This document shows, piece after piece, positions 49,401-58,171 of a DNA stretch of 64,000 nucleotides. Below the pieces are notes generated by a model that was not told where the DNA came from, searched no databases, and worked only from the letters and a program-made list of their open reading frames with translations. Every line of letters begins with the position of its first letter. Position 1 is the stretch's first letter. The stretch comes from Bacteroidales bacterium. GTDB taxonomy: Bacteria; Bacteroidota; Bacteroidia; Bacteroidales; PXBB01. Position numbers and translations under genes: made by a program. Location: contig PXBB01000002.1 in assembly GCA_003565735.1 (NCBI GenBank), forward strand, positions 1-64,000, in the 5' to 3' direction.

Positions 49401-50015
49401 GACCTCAATTTCGACAAAGACTACAGAGCTTCATTCTATCTGCTTCAAATCAAGCCCCTTATTGGCAAAGCTAAAGATTTTGAAATAAAACCTGAAAAGC
49501 TGGATAAAGAAAAAATATTGTTGTACACCGAAAAAGGCATGGGCAATGGAGCTATTAAAAACGTGTCTGACATCATATATGTCGAGCCTGATGCTTTTGA
49601 CAAAACAAAAACAACTGAAATGGCAGCCGAAATAGAAAAAATCAATAAGCACATGATTGAAGAAGGGAAAAAATATGTTTTAATAGGTCCCGGACGCTGG
49701 GGTACACGCGATCGCTTTATTGGTATTCCGGTTAACTGGACACACATATCTAATGCTAAAGTAATTGTTGAAACCAGCATGGAGGATTATCCATTAGATG
49801 CTTCGCTAGGCTCTCATTTTTTCCATAATGTCACCTCTATGAATGTAGGCTACCTCTCAGTAATACACACTTCTAAAAACGATTACATCGAATGGGAAAA
49901 AATAAAAAAGTTAAATGGAAAAAAAGTGGGAAAATATTTTAAACATATTACTTTTGATGAACCTTTAGAAATACTTATGGATGGCAAAAAAAGAATTGCT
50001 GTTATTATGTTATAA
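46500..50015 (+). CDS. Receiver-like/PPDK ATP-grasp protein, larger paralogue (with GAF-like N-terminus)
   Basis: A 1171-residue cytoplasmic protein. Residues 30-60 look coiled-coil; 47-160 GAF-like; 210-345 a receiver-like domain whose phosphoacceptor position is Met (IIVMMGVD, about 274); 356-500 a second receiver-like domain keeping the acidic pair (VED, 362-364), Asp435 (VISDV), SS (469-470) and Lys488, with about 29 extra residues between acidic pair and Asp; 615-990 a PPDK/PEP-synthase N-terminal ATP-grasp (GGKGRGL, AVRSSSLFEDS, PFAGIFDTY, VGLGKYVVEG, LLQIKPL); 1000-1171 a conserved module with LIGPGRWGTRD and LGSHFF. No His-swivel or PEP/pyruvate barrel is present, so it cannot carry out the full PPDK reaction alone. 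Databases may label it simply as PEP/pyruvate-binding. Its substrate is unknown. The smaller paralogue follows 70 nt later. Confidence 0.85.
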   Translation: MSDENNIEGVLHSLDADNIQNLDDLIKSPDKLKKILAEKKERLKELETINQTTRILKESKDIDVMLRQICEILPRGWQYPRHTVARIKYGRNIFTSIGFEETEWRLMKTFETVDNKQGLIEIFYTKDFALADEGPFLKEERELINNLANIISGYLNTLIGKNYLKTLGVGSKDKKEKTSEAHMSMQLLQKFLKKHNSDRDIYHDLMPFKVREILLVANLYDAYSIEKEGRFFEQVTGEYYQLNLSSAPRITGVSTPEEALEKMQFKHYDLIIVMMGVDKNTPIELSQIIKQIYPTTPIFLLLNNNSDISLFEDGHKKISYIDKVFVWNGDSKVFLAMVKYLEDMQNVENDVEIGLVRVILLVEDSARYYSRYLPILYAIVIEQTQRLIEEVNIRDELYKLLRMRVRPKILLTSTYEETVYLFNKFKDNMLCVISDVKFERGGKLNDRAGLCLINYVKKQLNDLPTLLQSSDPENSMEAYKLKSTFVNKNSDTLKEDLKSFISYYLGFGNFVYKDEDGRREIGTATNMLEFEKLLKIIPDESLAYHARRNHFSNWIMARGEIFLAKKIKPMKVSDFDSIKDVRKYLLDAIESYRNEKNKGKVVNFEETALMDETTIVSLASGALGGKGRGLSFISTLIHNFNFSEILPNIKIRTPRTSIIGTDEFEAFMESNNLREKVYYEKDYQVIKELFAEGKLTISLERKLRRYVKIIKKPLAVRSSSLFEDSLMQPFAGIFDTYLLPNNDDDINTRFNQLSTAVKLVFASIFSPTARGYFQAVNYKIEEEKMAVIIQEVVGNQHNDSFYPHISGVAQSYNFYPFSHMKPEEGYAVLAVGLGKYVVEGEKTYRFSPKYPDLEINAPKDQLKNSQVHFYAVDMSRKKINLLDGEDAGLITHDIYNAEQHGTIKHCVSTYDADNERIVPGLSQPGPRIINFANILKYEYIPLAKTLQIILNVVKEAMGSPVEIEFAVDLNFDKDYRASFYLLQIKPLIGKAKDFEIKPEKLDKEKILLYTEKGMGNGAIKNVSDIIYVEPDAFDKTKTTEMAAEIEKINKHMIEEGKKYVLIGPGRWGTRDRFIGIPVNWTHISNAKVIVETSMEDYPLDASLGSHFFHNVTSMNVGYLSVIHTSKNDYIEWEKIKKLNGKKVGKYFKHITFDEPLEILMDGKKRIAVIML

Positions 50016-50085
50016 TCCGGGCATATTAGTAAAAATGATTTCAGGTAAACAGCTTTTAAATATAATTATACTTTAATAAATATCA

Positions 50086-53076
50086 ATGAAATACATAGAA
50101 AACATCAACGAATTTCAATTTACTGAAACGGCATTTAAGAAATTAATGCAAAAGCGTATAAGAAATATTCTTATTATTTGCAGTAAGTACGATTATTTTA
50201 TGCTTGAGGAAGACGGGCGTATTGATGAGCAGATTTTTAACGAATACGTTTCACTCAATTTACGTTATCCACCTACATTTATACAAGCCTCAAACTGGGA
50301 AGAAGCCTCAAAGCTGCTCGAAAATTCGCAGATAGACCTTATAATCAACATGCTAAGCACGGGCAACATTGATCCTTTTGATTTGTCACGAAAAATTAAA
50401 AACTACTATCCCAACAAACCTATTGTGGTTCTCACTCCATTTTCAAGAGAAGTTCTTATGCGCCTTCACCGCGAGGATTTAAGCGCCATTGATTATGTGT
50501 TCTCCTGGCTGGGCAATGCGGATATTTTGTTGGCTATCATAAAACTTATTGAGGATAAAATGAACGCCCCCAATGATATTGAAGAAATTGGTGTTCAGAG
50601 CATTATACTGGTTGAAGACAATATCAGGTTTTACTCAAGCTACTTGCCAATCATATACAAAATTCTTTTCCGTCAGTCTAAAGCGCTTATGACAGAAGGT
50701 CTCAACGAGCACCAAAAAATGCTGCGCATGCGTGGCAGGCCCAAAATATTGCTGGCTACCAATTATGAAATGGCTACTGCTTTTTACGAAAAATACAAAC
50801 ACAATTTACTGGGTGTCATTTCTGATATTAGTTACAAGCGCGAAGGCTCCCTTGATTCGAAAGCAGGCATCAGTTTGTGCGAAAAAATTAAAAATGAAGA
50901 CGACCGTATTACCTTCCTCCTCCAATCCTCTGACAGTTCTTTTGAGGAAGTTGCACTCAAAATGAAAGTAGGGTTTATTCATAAACACTCTAAAACGCTG
51001 TTGCAGGATTTAAAGCAATTTATAATAGAATACTTTTCTTTTGGGGATTTTGTTTTTCGTACCCCCGACACACTTCAAGAAATTACCAGGGCAGCCGACT
51101 TACATTCACTACAAAATAAAATTTTCACTATCCCTGATGAATCTTTAGACTATCACATTAAGCGTAATGATTTTTCGAAATGGCTTACAGCTCGTGCTTT
51201 ATTCCCATTAGCAGAGCTCTTCAAGCCGGTCTCTCACGAAGCATTTCAAAACTTACAGGAAGTACGTGAATATTTGTTCGATGCCATAGAACACTTTAGA
51301 ATTACCAAAGGCCGTGGTGTTATTGGCAAATTTGAAAAATCAAAATTTAATAAATACATCCTTTTTTCTCGTATAGGCGAAGGCTCTATTGGAGGCAAAG
51401 CAAGAGGACTTGCTTTCATGAACAGCCTCATTAAAGATAATAAACTGTACAATAAATACGAAAACACGATTATTACCATCCCTAAAACTGTTGTGCTGAG
51501 TACGGATGTGTTTGATGAGTTTATGGAAGCCAACAATCTGTATAGCATAGCCCTATCTGACTTAAGCGATGAAGAAATATTACAGCACTTTATTAATGCG
51601 CGTTTACCATTTCGCATTCATGAAGATTTGTTATCCTATTTGTCCGTTGTCAAAAACCCTATAGCTGTACGCTCCTCAAGCCTCCTTGAAGACTCACACT
51701 ATCAACCATTTGCCGGTGTCTATTCAACCTATATGATACCAAAGCTAAACGACGACATCATACGTATGGTCGAAATGCTATCACAAGCAATTAAAGCCGT
51801 ATATGCTTCGGTATTTTACAAGTCGAGCAAATCTTATATGGCTGCAACACATAACTTAATAGATGAGGAAAAAATGTCTATTGTGTTACAAGAAGTTTGT
51901 GGTAATCAATATGGCAACATATTTTATCCAACAATTTCTGGTGTTGCACGTTCAGTAAACTTTTATCCTATTGGGCCCGAGTCGCCCGAAGATGGCATAG
52001 CCAATATTGCCTATGGTTTAGGAAAAGTTATTGTAGAAGGTGGTGTGTGTATGCGCTTTAGCCCTAAATATCCCCGAAATGTTTTGCAACTGTCATCCCC
52101 CGAATATGCCCTGCGCGATACACAAAAAAAATTTTTGGCGCTCAACCTTGACCCTGATAATTTTAAACCATCGAAAGAGGAAGATATCAACTTGATTGAA
52201 TCGCGTATCAAAGAAGCTGAAAAACATGCTTCCTTCAAGTATGTGGCATCAACCTACGACTATCATTCAAACATGGTGCGCGACGGCATAGCAGAAGGGG
52301 GCAAAAAAATTGTAACATTCTCTAACATTTTAAACCACAACCTGATGCCCATGGCAGAAATTATTGACAACTTTCTGCAAATCAGCAAAAAAGAAATGAA
52401 TAATCATGTTGAAATAGAGTTTGCTGTTAACTTAGACACACCAAAAGGTAAACCATACATTTTTAACTTTTTGCAAATCAGGCCTATAGTTCAAAACTTT
52501 GAAATTGCTAACATTAACATTGATAAAATCAATCAAAATGAAACAATAGTATTTTCAGAAGCGGCATTAGGCAATGGTGTTATTGAGGGCTTAAGGGATA
52601 TTGTCTATATAAAACCGGAAACATTTAACCCTTCTAATACAATTGAGATGGCAGATGCTGTTAACAGTATTAATGAATCTTTTCTTGATAAAAACAGCAA
52701 CTACATCCTTATTGGGCCAGGGCGTTGGGGTTCGAGCGACCCTTGGTTAGGAATACCTGTTAAATGGGCACAAATTTCTGCCGCCAGAGTTATTATTGAA
52801 GCCGGTCTCGAAAATTACCGTATTGACCCCAGCCAAGGCACGCATTTTTTTCAAAACCTAACCTCTTTCCGTGTGGGTTATTTTACTATTAACCCATTCA
52901 ACAACGACGGCTTTTATGACCTTGATTATCTTAAGGGCTTAGAAACTGTCAGCGAAAATAAATATCTTCGACATGTACGCACACCGAAAGCGGTTTCTGT
53001 CAGAATTGACGGTAAAAATAATATTGGTGTTATTTACAAACCGGAATACTCAAAAAAAAGCAAATGCAAGAATTAA
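50086..53076 (+). CDS. Receiver-like/PPDK ATP-grasp protein, smaller paralogue
   Basis: A 996-residue paralogue of the preceding gene without the GAF-like N-terminus. Residues 25-155 are a receiver-like domain lacking the Asp (DLIINMLSTG); 170-320 a second with VED (176-178), Asp247 (VISDI), SSD (281-283) and Lys300; 430-800 the ATP-grasp domain (GGKARGLAF, AVRSSSLLEDS, PFAGVYSTY, YGLGKVIVEG, LQIRPI); 815-985 the C-terminal module with LIGPGRWGSSD and QGTHFF. As with its partner, no swivel-His or PEP-barrel domain is visible. The two genes lie 70 nt apart on the same strand and are probably co-transcribed; a heteromeric complex is possible. Its stop overlaps the convergent bioF stop by 4 nt. 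Confidence 0.85.
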   Translation: MKYIENINEFQFTETAFKKLMQKRIRNILIICSKYDYFMLEEDGRIDEQIFNEYVSLNLRYPPTFIQASNWEEASKLLENSQIDLIINMLSTGNIDPFDLSRKIKNYYPNKPIVVLTPFSREVLMRLHREDLSAIDYVFSWLGNADILLAIIKLIEDKMNAPNDIEEIGVQSIILVEDNIRFYSSYLPIIYKILFRQSKALMTEGLNEHQKMLRMRGRPKILLATNYEMATAFYEKYKHNLLGVISDISYKREGSLDSKAGISLCEKIKNEDDRITFLLQSSDSSFEEVALKMKVGFIHKHSKTLLQDLKQFIIEYFSFGDFVFRTPDTLQEITRAADLHSLQNKIFTIPDESLDYHIKRNDFSKWLTARALFPLAELFKPVSHEAFQNLQEVREYLFDAIEHFRITKGRGVIGKFEKSKFNKYILFSRIGEGSIGGKARGLAFMNSLIKDNKLYNKYENTIITIPKTVVLSTDVFDEFMEANNLYSIALSDLSDEEILQHFINARLPFRIHEDLLSYLSVVKNPIAVRSSSLLEDSHYQPFAGVYSTYMIPKLNDDIIRMVEMLSQAIKAVYASVFYKSSKSYMAATHNLIDEEKMSIVLQEVCGNQYGNIFYPTISGVARSVNFYPIGPESPEDGIANIAYGLGKVIVEGGVCMRFSPKYPRNVLQLSSPEYALRDTQKKFLALNLDPDNFKPSKEEDINLIESRIKEAEKHASFKYVASTYDYHSNMVRDGIAEGGKKIVTFSNILNHNLMPMAEIIDNFLQISKKEMNNHVEIEFAVNLDTPKGKPYIFNFLQIRPIVQNFEIANINIDKINQNETIVFSEAALGNGVIEGLRDIVYIKPETFNPSNTIEMADAVNSINESFLDKNSNYILIGPGRWGSSDPWLGIPVKWAQISAARVIIEAGLENYRIDPSQGTHFFQNLTSFRVGYFTINPFNNDGFYDLDYLKGLETVSENKYLRHVRTPKAVSVRIDGKNNIGVIYKPEYSKKSKCKN

Positions 53077-54224
53077 TGCTTAATTGCTGAAAGAAGTGTT
53101 TGAGCTAATGCAGCTATTTCAACTCTGGTATTAAATGCATGCAAACAAATTCTGATACGTTCTTTTCCCTGCGATACAGTAGGGCTGAGAATGGGTTTTA
53201 CGTATAAATTTTCTGCCTCTAACAAAGCCGCTGTTTTTTTAACGGCATCATTACCCGGAACTATAAAACATTGTATAGGACTGTTACTTTCTATATAGTT
53301 TTTGGGCAGCAAACAATGATTTTCAGGACTGATTTTTTGCTTGAAATAAGCAATATTTTCATGTAGTCTGTTCGTATAATCACTCTTTTCATTAAGCAGA
53401 TCGTATGCAGCTTTAACAAACATGTGAGCATGAACAGGCAAAGCTGTGGTATAAATAAATGAACGGGCAAAGTTGATAAGAAAAGTTCGTAAGGCTTTAC
53501 TCCCTAACACTATTGCTCCATGACATCCCAGAGCTTTACCAAAAGTATGAATTCGTGCAAATATATCATTTTCAAGTTCATAGTGGGCAACCAAGCCCCT
53601 ACCCTTAAGGCCAAATACTCCCGTTGCATGAGCTTCATCAACAACTAACAGGGCATTTTGTCTTTTGCACAACTTAATCAGCTCGGTTAGTGGGGCCGTA
53701 TCGCCATCCATTGAATATACAGACTCAACAACTACGTAAACCTGTCCTTTAGCCACCGGCCACCTGTTCATAAGGTGTTCCAGGCTGTTGTGTTCAAAAG
53801 CATAGCTTTGCGCAAATCCAATTCTGATCCCATCACGAATTGATGCATGCACATGTGCATCATAGAAAACAGTATCGCCTCTTTGAGGCACAGAAGAGAA
53901 GAATCCAATATTCGCATCATAGCCGGAATTAAAAATCAGACCTGCTTCCGATCCATGAAAATCAGCAATATAATTTTCAAGCGACTCTGTAAAAGCACTA
54001 TTTCCGGTTATAAGTCTCGAACCGGTTGATCCTGCATACCTGCCCTCTTGATATTGCGAGCAATAGTACTGGTATTTTTCATACAACTCAGACGATTGTG
54101 CAAAGCCTAAATAATCATTAGAACAAAAATCTATGGCATCGGGTTTTATTGAAAGTTTTCTGAGTGCATTTGCAGCTTTACGCATTTCTATTTTGCGTGC
54201 GAGATTTTCTGAAAAGAAAGACAT
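53073..54224 (-). CDS. bioF: 8-amino-7-oxononanoate synthase-type PLP enzyme
   Basis: The 383-residue product is an alpha-oxoamine synthase: FCSNDYLGFA near the start, GSTGSRLITGN, VDEAHATGVFG (PLP-ring Asp) and the PLP-lysine segment TFGKALGCHGA. The family includes BioF (pimeloyl-CoA/ACP plus alanine) and glycine C-acetyltransferase; placement 9 nt after bioB supports BioF. It catalyses the first committed ring-assembly step of biotin synthesis. Its 3' end overlaps the stop of the ATP-grasp gene. Confidence 0.88.
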   Translation of the reverse strand: MSFFSENLARKIEMRKAANALRKLSIKPDAIDFCSNDYLGFAQSSELYEKYQYYCSQYQEGRYAGSTGSRLITGNSAFTESLENYIADFHGSEAGLIFNSGYDANIGFFSSVPQRGDTVFYDAHVHASIRDGIRIGFAQSYAFEHNSLEHLMNRWPVAKGQVYVVVESVYSMDGDTAPLTELIKLCKRQNALLVVDEAHATGVFGLKGRGLVAHYELENDIFARIHTFGKALGCHGAIVLGSKALRTFLINFARSFIYTTALPVHAHMFVKAAYDLLNEKSDYTNRLHENIAYFKQKISPENHCLLPKNYIESNSPIQCFIVPGNDAVKKTAALLEAENLYVKPILSPTVSQGKERIRICLHAFNTRVEIAALAQTLLSAIKH

Positions 54225-54233
54225 ATATTGTTG

Positions 54234-55184
54234 TTAAATAAGCTTGACTCCTAATTTTTCCAACATCTTCAGGTCTTCATCTGGGCTTGTGTTAGAGGTG
54301 GTCAGTAGTTTTTCACCAATAAAAATGGCATTGACGCCTGCAAGAAAACACAAAGCCTGTTCAGCTTCACCCATCTCCCGACGGCCTGCTGCAAGGCTGA
54401 TATTTGTTTTAGGCATTATTATGCGCGTGGTTGCTACCATACGTACCATCTCCATAGCGTCTATAGGTTTTAAGTCGGCGAAAGGCGTACCTTCAACAGG
54501 AACCAGAATATTAAGTGGCACAGTGAATGGTTGTTTTTTCAAAGTAGCCAGTGCATACAACATAGACACTCTGTCTTCAGCACTTTCGCCCATGCCTATT
54601 ATACCTCCTGAACAAATATTAACACCGCTATTAGACAGCTTGTTAAGTGTTTCTATGCGCTCTTTAAAAGTTCTGGATGTTATTACTTTTGGGTAAAAAG
54701 ATTCTGATGTATCAATATTGTGATTGTAAGCTTTGATACCACTTTTATACAAAGCATCGGCTTGTTTTTCATTAACTTTACCCATTGTCAAACACACATC
54801 CATTCCCAAGTCTTTAACGGTCTTAATCATTTCCAGGACGCTTTCAAAAGCTTTCCCTGAGGGCAACTCTTTGTAGGATGCACTTAAACAAACCCTGCTC
54901 AACCCGCTATTCTTGGCTTTTAAAGCTAACTGACGTACCTCTTCCTTTTTTAGCATTTTTGGGGAATCCAAGCCGGTATTGTAAAGTGACGATTGCGCAC
55001 AGTAGGCACAGTTTTCTACGCAGTTACCGGTCTTTACAGATATAAGCCTGCTGGCTTTAACCTCATATGAGTTGTGGTTTTGCCGATGCACTTGAGAAGC
55101 CCTAAACACCAACTCCAGTAAAGGCGTATGGTATATCTCCCTAACTTTTTTTAAGCTTAAAGGTAATGTGGCATTAAATACCAT
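54234..55184 (-). CDS. bioB: Biotin synthase
   Basis: 316 residues from ATG 55184 (MVFNATLPLSLKKV). The ORF start at 55214 overlaps the -7 element TAATTTTG (55202-55209) and is rejected. It has the radical-SAM motif CVENCAYCAQSS, further conserved RVCLSASYKELPSG and YNHNIDTSESFYPKV segments, and GGIIGMGESAEDR. BioB inserts sulfur into dethiobiotin, using SAM and a [2Fe-2S] cluster that is consumed, so it needs Fe-S supply such as the NifU-like protein in this window. It is co-transcribed with bioF. bioA, bioC and bioD are not in the window. Confidence 0.96.
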   Translation of the reverse strand: MVFNATLPLSLKKVREIYHTPLLELVFRASQVHRQNHNSYEVKASRLISVKTGNCVENCAYCAQSSLYNTGLDSPKMLKKEEVRQLALKAKNSGLSRVCLSASYKELPSGKAFESVLEMIKTVKDLGMDVCLTMGKVNEKQADALYKSGIKAYNHNIDTSESFYPKVITSRTFKERIETLNKLSNSGVNICSGGIIGMGESAEDRVSMLYALATLKKQPFTVPLNILVPVEGTPFADLKPIDAMEMVRMVATTRIIMPKTNISLAAGRREMGEAEQALCFLAGVNAIFIGEKLLTTSNTSPDEDLKMLEKLGVKLI

Positions 55185-55201
55185 GTTTTTTATTTTTTTT
55201 G

Positions 55202-55209
55202 CAAAATTA
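55202..55209 (-). promoter_or_regulatory. -7 element for bioBF
   Basis: Minus-strand TAATTTTG inside the extended ORF start, which fixes the bioB start at 55184. No clear -33 or BirA-like operator is seen. Confidence 0.55.
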
Positions 55210-55214
55210 CTCAT

Positions 55215-55472
55215 TTTTTTTCAGTAGTACCCGACTAATTTTGTAATACGCTTCGTTTGATACAGGGGCTACCTATATTATGCCCCTATGTACCGGAGGC
55301 AGGCCTTGGGGGAACGCTGTCATTGCTGTTTTATTGAGTTTTTTTTAAAAAGTCCCACCCCTCAAGAATGGCAGGCGTTTGTGGGTAGCAATTTACCGGA
55401 CAGGTAGGTAATGTTCTGCAGAATTCAGGTTTAACAATTGTCTGCCTCAAAGAAGTTGATACTGCCACTTAT
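55215..55472. other. Intergenic region, no gene recognised
   Basis: Part of the gap of just over 300 nt between bioB and the fibronectin-type T9SS gene. Apart from the promoter on its left and the terminator on its right, no ORF, RNA motif or clear repeat is seen. Confidence 0.45.
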
Positions 55473-55506
55473 AAAAAAAAGCCGCCCTTTCAGAGGCGGC
55501 TTTTAT
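55473..55506 (-). terminator. Terminator downstream of the fibronectin-III T9SS cargo gene (bidirectional)
   Basis: A GCCGCC/GGCGGC stem (55481-55486, 55495-55500) with an 8-nt loop, A-run on the left and T-run on the right. It lies about 28 nt past the stop of the minus-strand gene. Confidence 0.82.
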
Positions 55507-55527
55507 AATTAAGAAATTTTACGCTCC

Positions 55528-57918
55528 TTAGCGAGCCATAATAAACCTTTTGTTTATTTGCCCCTCAGAAGTTTGTAGTTGAATGATATATATACCATAG
55601 CCCATACCTTTAACATCAACGCTGTGTTGCTTACTGTTAATTCTTTCATAAGCTACCATTTGCCCTAAAGCATTGTATATCTTATATGATTCAACAGGTA
55701 GCGTGGCGTTAATATTTAATACATCAGTGGCAGGATTTGGATAGATGCTGATATTATCGCTTAAATTATTTTCATTTATTGAAAGATTTAAACCTATTTC
55801 AACATTATCGAGTCTTAGATAAAACTGATCTGTGCAGTCCCAATGCCTGAAGGCAATATAAATGGTTTGCCCATCGAAAGATGCCAAAGACAGTACAATA
55901 TTTTTATATTCATCATCAGTTAAAGTCTCTGTATGTAATTCATGGGTAAAATCACCTATACTATTACCAGTAGTGGAAACTAATACGGAGTACTTTTCAT
56001 AGGGATAGTCAGCGTCTAGAGCTGAGACCCAGAAAGAAAGATTAAGATTCTCGTCGTTAATATCAAAAGCAGGCGTAATCAGATAGTTATCAGGAGTTAA
56101 AGCGCCGGCACCAAAAACCCAAGAGGCTGACACAGCCAAACCTGTGCCGTAGTATGGTCCCCATGATGGGTCTGATCTATGTTCCCATCCAAAACCATCA
56201 CCATCGGCATCAACAGCAGTCCAGCATAATGGAGGGAAAAGCGATCCTTCGAAATATTCTTGCCATGGATAAGTATCTATCACATCACAAGCGGTATAAA
56301 ATGTGTACGCTTGACTCCAGTTGCTATGCGTAGTATCACATACGGCACGCACATAAAAATCATAAGCCGTGGAAGGGTCTAAACCGGTTAGTTCGTAAGG
56401 CTTATCGGAAGTTGCCGTAATCATCGTTCCGGTACCTTGTGTTAAAGGCGATAGTCCCCATTCAATATCCCATTCGGTAGCACCTGCATTATCTACCCAG
56501 TCTAGCTCGGCAGTGGTAAGCGTAATAGCAGAAGCTGATAAATCCGTTGGAGGGAAGCATGTGCTGGCACAATCAGCTGTAAAAGTGTAAAAAACAACAC
56601 CATCATTAGGAGCCTGATTAAAGCCAAAGCTGTAAATAGTTGCGCCGTAAGGGTCAATAATATCAAGAGCACATTCTTCATCATAATTTCCTGAAATCCA
56701 CGTCAATGAAACTTGCGTACTGTCACACAATAATACAGGTAAACTAAGAAAAGCGCCTGACTCCATCGTAACAGTTTGTACCAATAAGCCATTTTCACGT
56801 ATTTCTATAGCAGCGTCATTCCAGCCATCACCCCAATCATCAGTCATAACAAATTCATATTCGCACAAGGAAGTTGATGGGCAGTTAAGCGTTAGGAATG
56901 ATTTCTTTAAACTGTAAATGCTGGTATCTCCCACTGCACAAAAAGCTCTGACATACACATCATAATGTGTTCCGGGTGTAAGTCCTGTTAAATTAAGAGG
57001 ATTGGAAGTATTAACCACAGGCGTAACCGTTCCGGGAGTAAATCCAGTTGGACCTGCTTCTATGAGCCATTCTGTTGCAGTTCCATTTTCAGTCCACTCC
57101 AAACTTACCGATACATCTTCAATATCATAGACATTAATGTCACTTACAGGTGGGCAGGAAGATGTTGTAGGATCTCCAAAAATATCAAGGGGAAAAAGGT
57201 GGTTTGTAAGGTTATATGCCCCATTTGATTTTTGCAGATTTGCTCCCTGAGCTATTGGAGGCACCCAGGGTCCTGAAGCTTCAGTTCCATCAATAGCGTA
57301 CTCAAGCCAGTAATTGAACCCTTGATTTAAAGTTAGTCCGGGTGTGTTGCAAACAGCAACCATTATGGGTCTTTGAGTATTTGTTGAGTCTGTTCCTCTG
57401 TAACAATTGGTAAATCTGGTACTGGTCATCATGTTGGTTGTTGTATCACCCCAGATAACATTTGCTCCTGGTGAGCCCGGTACGCCGTCCCAAATTTGAA
57501 TACTTACAAAATTTAAAGTGGATGTGGTTGTAGAACCAGTTTGATAAGCATACACTCTTATGGAGTCAATATCCCATGAAGCATCTAAAATAGAAAAGTC
57601 AACAGCAACGCTGAATTCATGAGGAAAAACGGCAATCCCCCAGGTAGAGTTGTCCCATGCCCAGCTAAAATCAGAGCCACCAGGCCCTGAGCCAGGATGT
57701 GTTACAATAGGTGCATTTTCAAAAAGGAGTGTGCCTTTGGTACACGAACTTGGTACTCCTTTTGAAATAGGTGCAGCAGATGATACAAAAGTGGCTCGTT
57801 CCACTGCAGGATCATCTTTTGATGGTTTTGGCTGCATTTGACTTTGTGTGCGCTGCATCTGAGCAACCGCAGCACTAACAAAGAACATTGATAAACAAAT
57901 GAATAATAATTTTCTCAT
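55528..57918 (-). CDS. Fibronectin type III, MAM/choice-of-anchor-like T9SS type A cargo protein
   Basis: The 796-residue product has a signal peptide (about 1-19), an N-terminal beta-rich region (about 50-250), an FN3-like domain (about 258-345, LEWTENGTATEWLIEAG), a calcium-type/jelly-roll-like segment (about 350-450, DDWGDGWNDAAIEI), a second FN3-like domain (about 455-545, DWVDNAGATEWDIEWG), a MAM/choice-of-anchor-J-like domain (about 550-715), and a type A T9SS tail (about 722-796, ISIYPNPATDVLNI). It is an exported surface or secreted protein; the substrate is unknown. It has its own promoter element (57962-57969) and a terminator. Confidence 0.88.
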   Translation of the reverse strand: MRKLLFICLSMFFVSAAVAQMQRTQSQMQPKPSKDDPAVERATFVSSAAPISKGVPSSCTKGTLLFENAPIVTHPGSGPGGSDFSWAWDNSTWGIAVFPHEFSVAVDFSILDASWDIDSIRVYAYQTGSTTTSTLNFVSIQIWDGVPGSPGANVIWGDTTTNMMTSTRFTNCYRGTDSTNTQRPIMVAVCNTPGLTLNQGFNYWLEYAIDGTEASGPWVPPIAQGANLQKSNGAYNLTNHLFPLDIFGDPTTSSCPPVSDINVYDIEDVSVSLEWTENGTATEWLIEAGPTGFTPGTVTPVVNTSNPLNLTGLTPGTHYDVYVRAFCAVGDTSIYSLKKSFLTLNCPSTSLCEYEFVMTDDWGDGWNDAAIEIRENGLLVQTVTMESGAFLSLPVLLCDSTQVSLTWISGNYDEECALDIIDPYGATIYSFGFNQAPNDGVVFYTFTADCASTCFPPTDLSASAITLTTAELDWVDNAGATEWDIEWGLSPLTQGTGTMITATSDKPYELTGLDPSTAYDFYVRAVCDTTHSNWSQAYTFYTACDVIDTYPWQEYFEGSLFPPLCWTAVDADGDGFGWEHRSDPSWGPYYGTGLAVSASWVFGAGALTPDNYLITPAFDINDENLNLSFWVSALDADYPYEKYSVLVSTTGNSIGDFTHELHTETLTDDEYKNIVLSLASFDGQTIYIAFRHWDCTDQFYLRLDNVEIGLNLSINENNLSDNISIYPNPATDVLNINATLPVESYKIYNALGQMVAYERINSKQHSVDVKGMGYGIYIIQLQTSEGQINKRFIMAR

Positions 57919-57961
57919 AACATTTAGTTTTAGTTAATAAAATAAATTGGTATTGTAAATG

Positions 57962-57969
57962 CAAAAATA
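57962..57969 (-). promoter_or_regulatory. -7 element for the fibronectin-III T9SS gene
   Basis: Minus-strand TATTTTTG, about 43 nt upstream of ATG 57918. A -33 TTG is not obvious. Confidence 0.5.
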
Positions 57970-58171
57970 GTCTTTATTTGTAACTAAAAAATTTTTTTTT
58001 AAACATTCTTATTTTCTAACTTTCAAAAGAGTTGTAAAACATAAAACTAAATTAATAAAACAAAACCATACAGAATACATATTTTTGTTAATTTTAGCAA
58101 GTGTTTAATTTTAGTCCTGTGTTTTTTTCTAAAACTGTGAAACATTAGAAGCGGCTTATAACATCTACATT

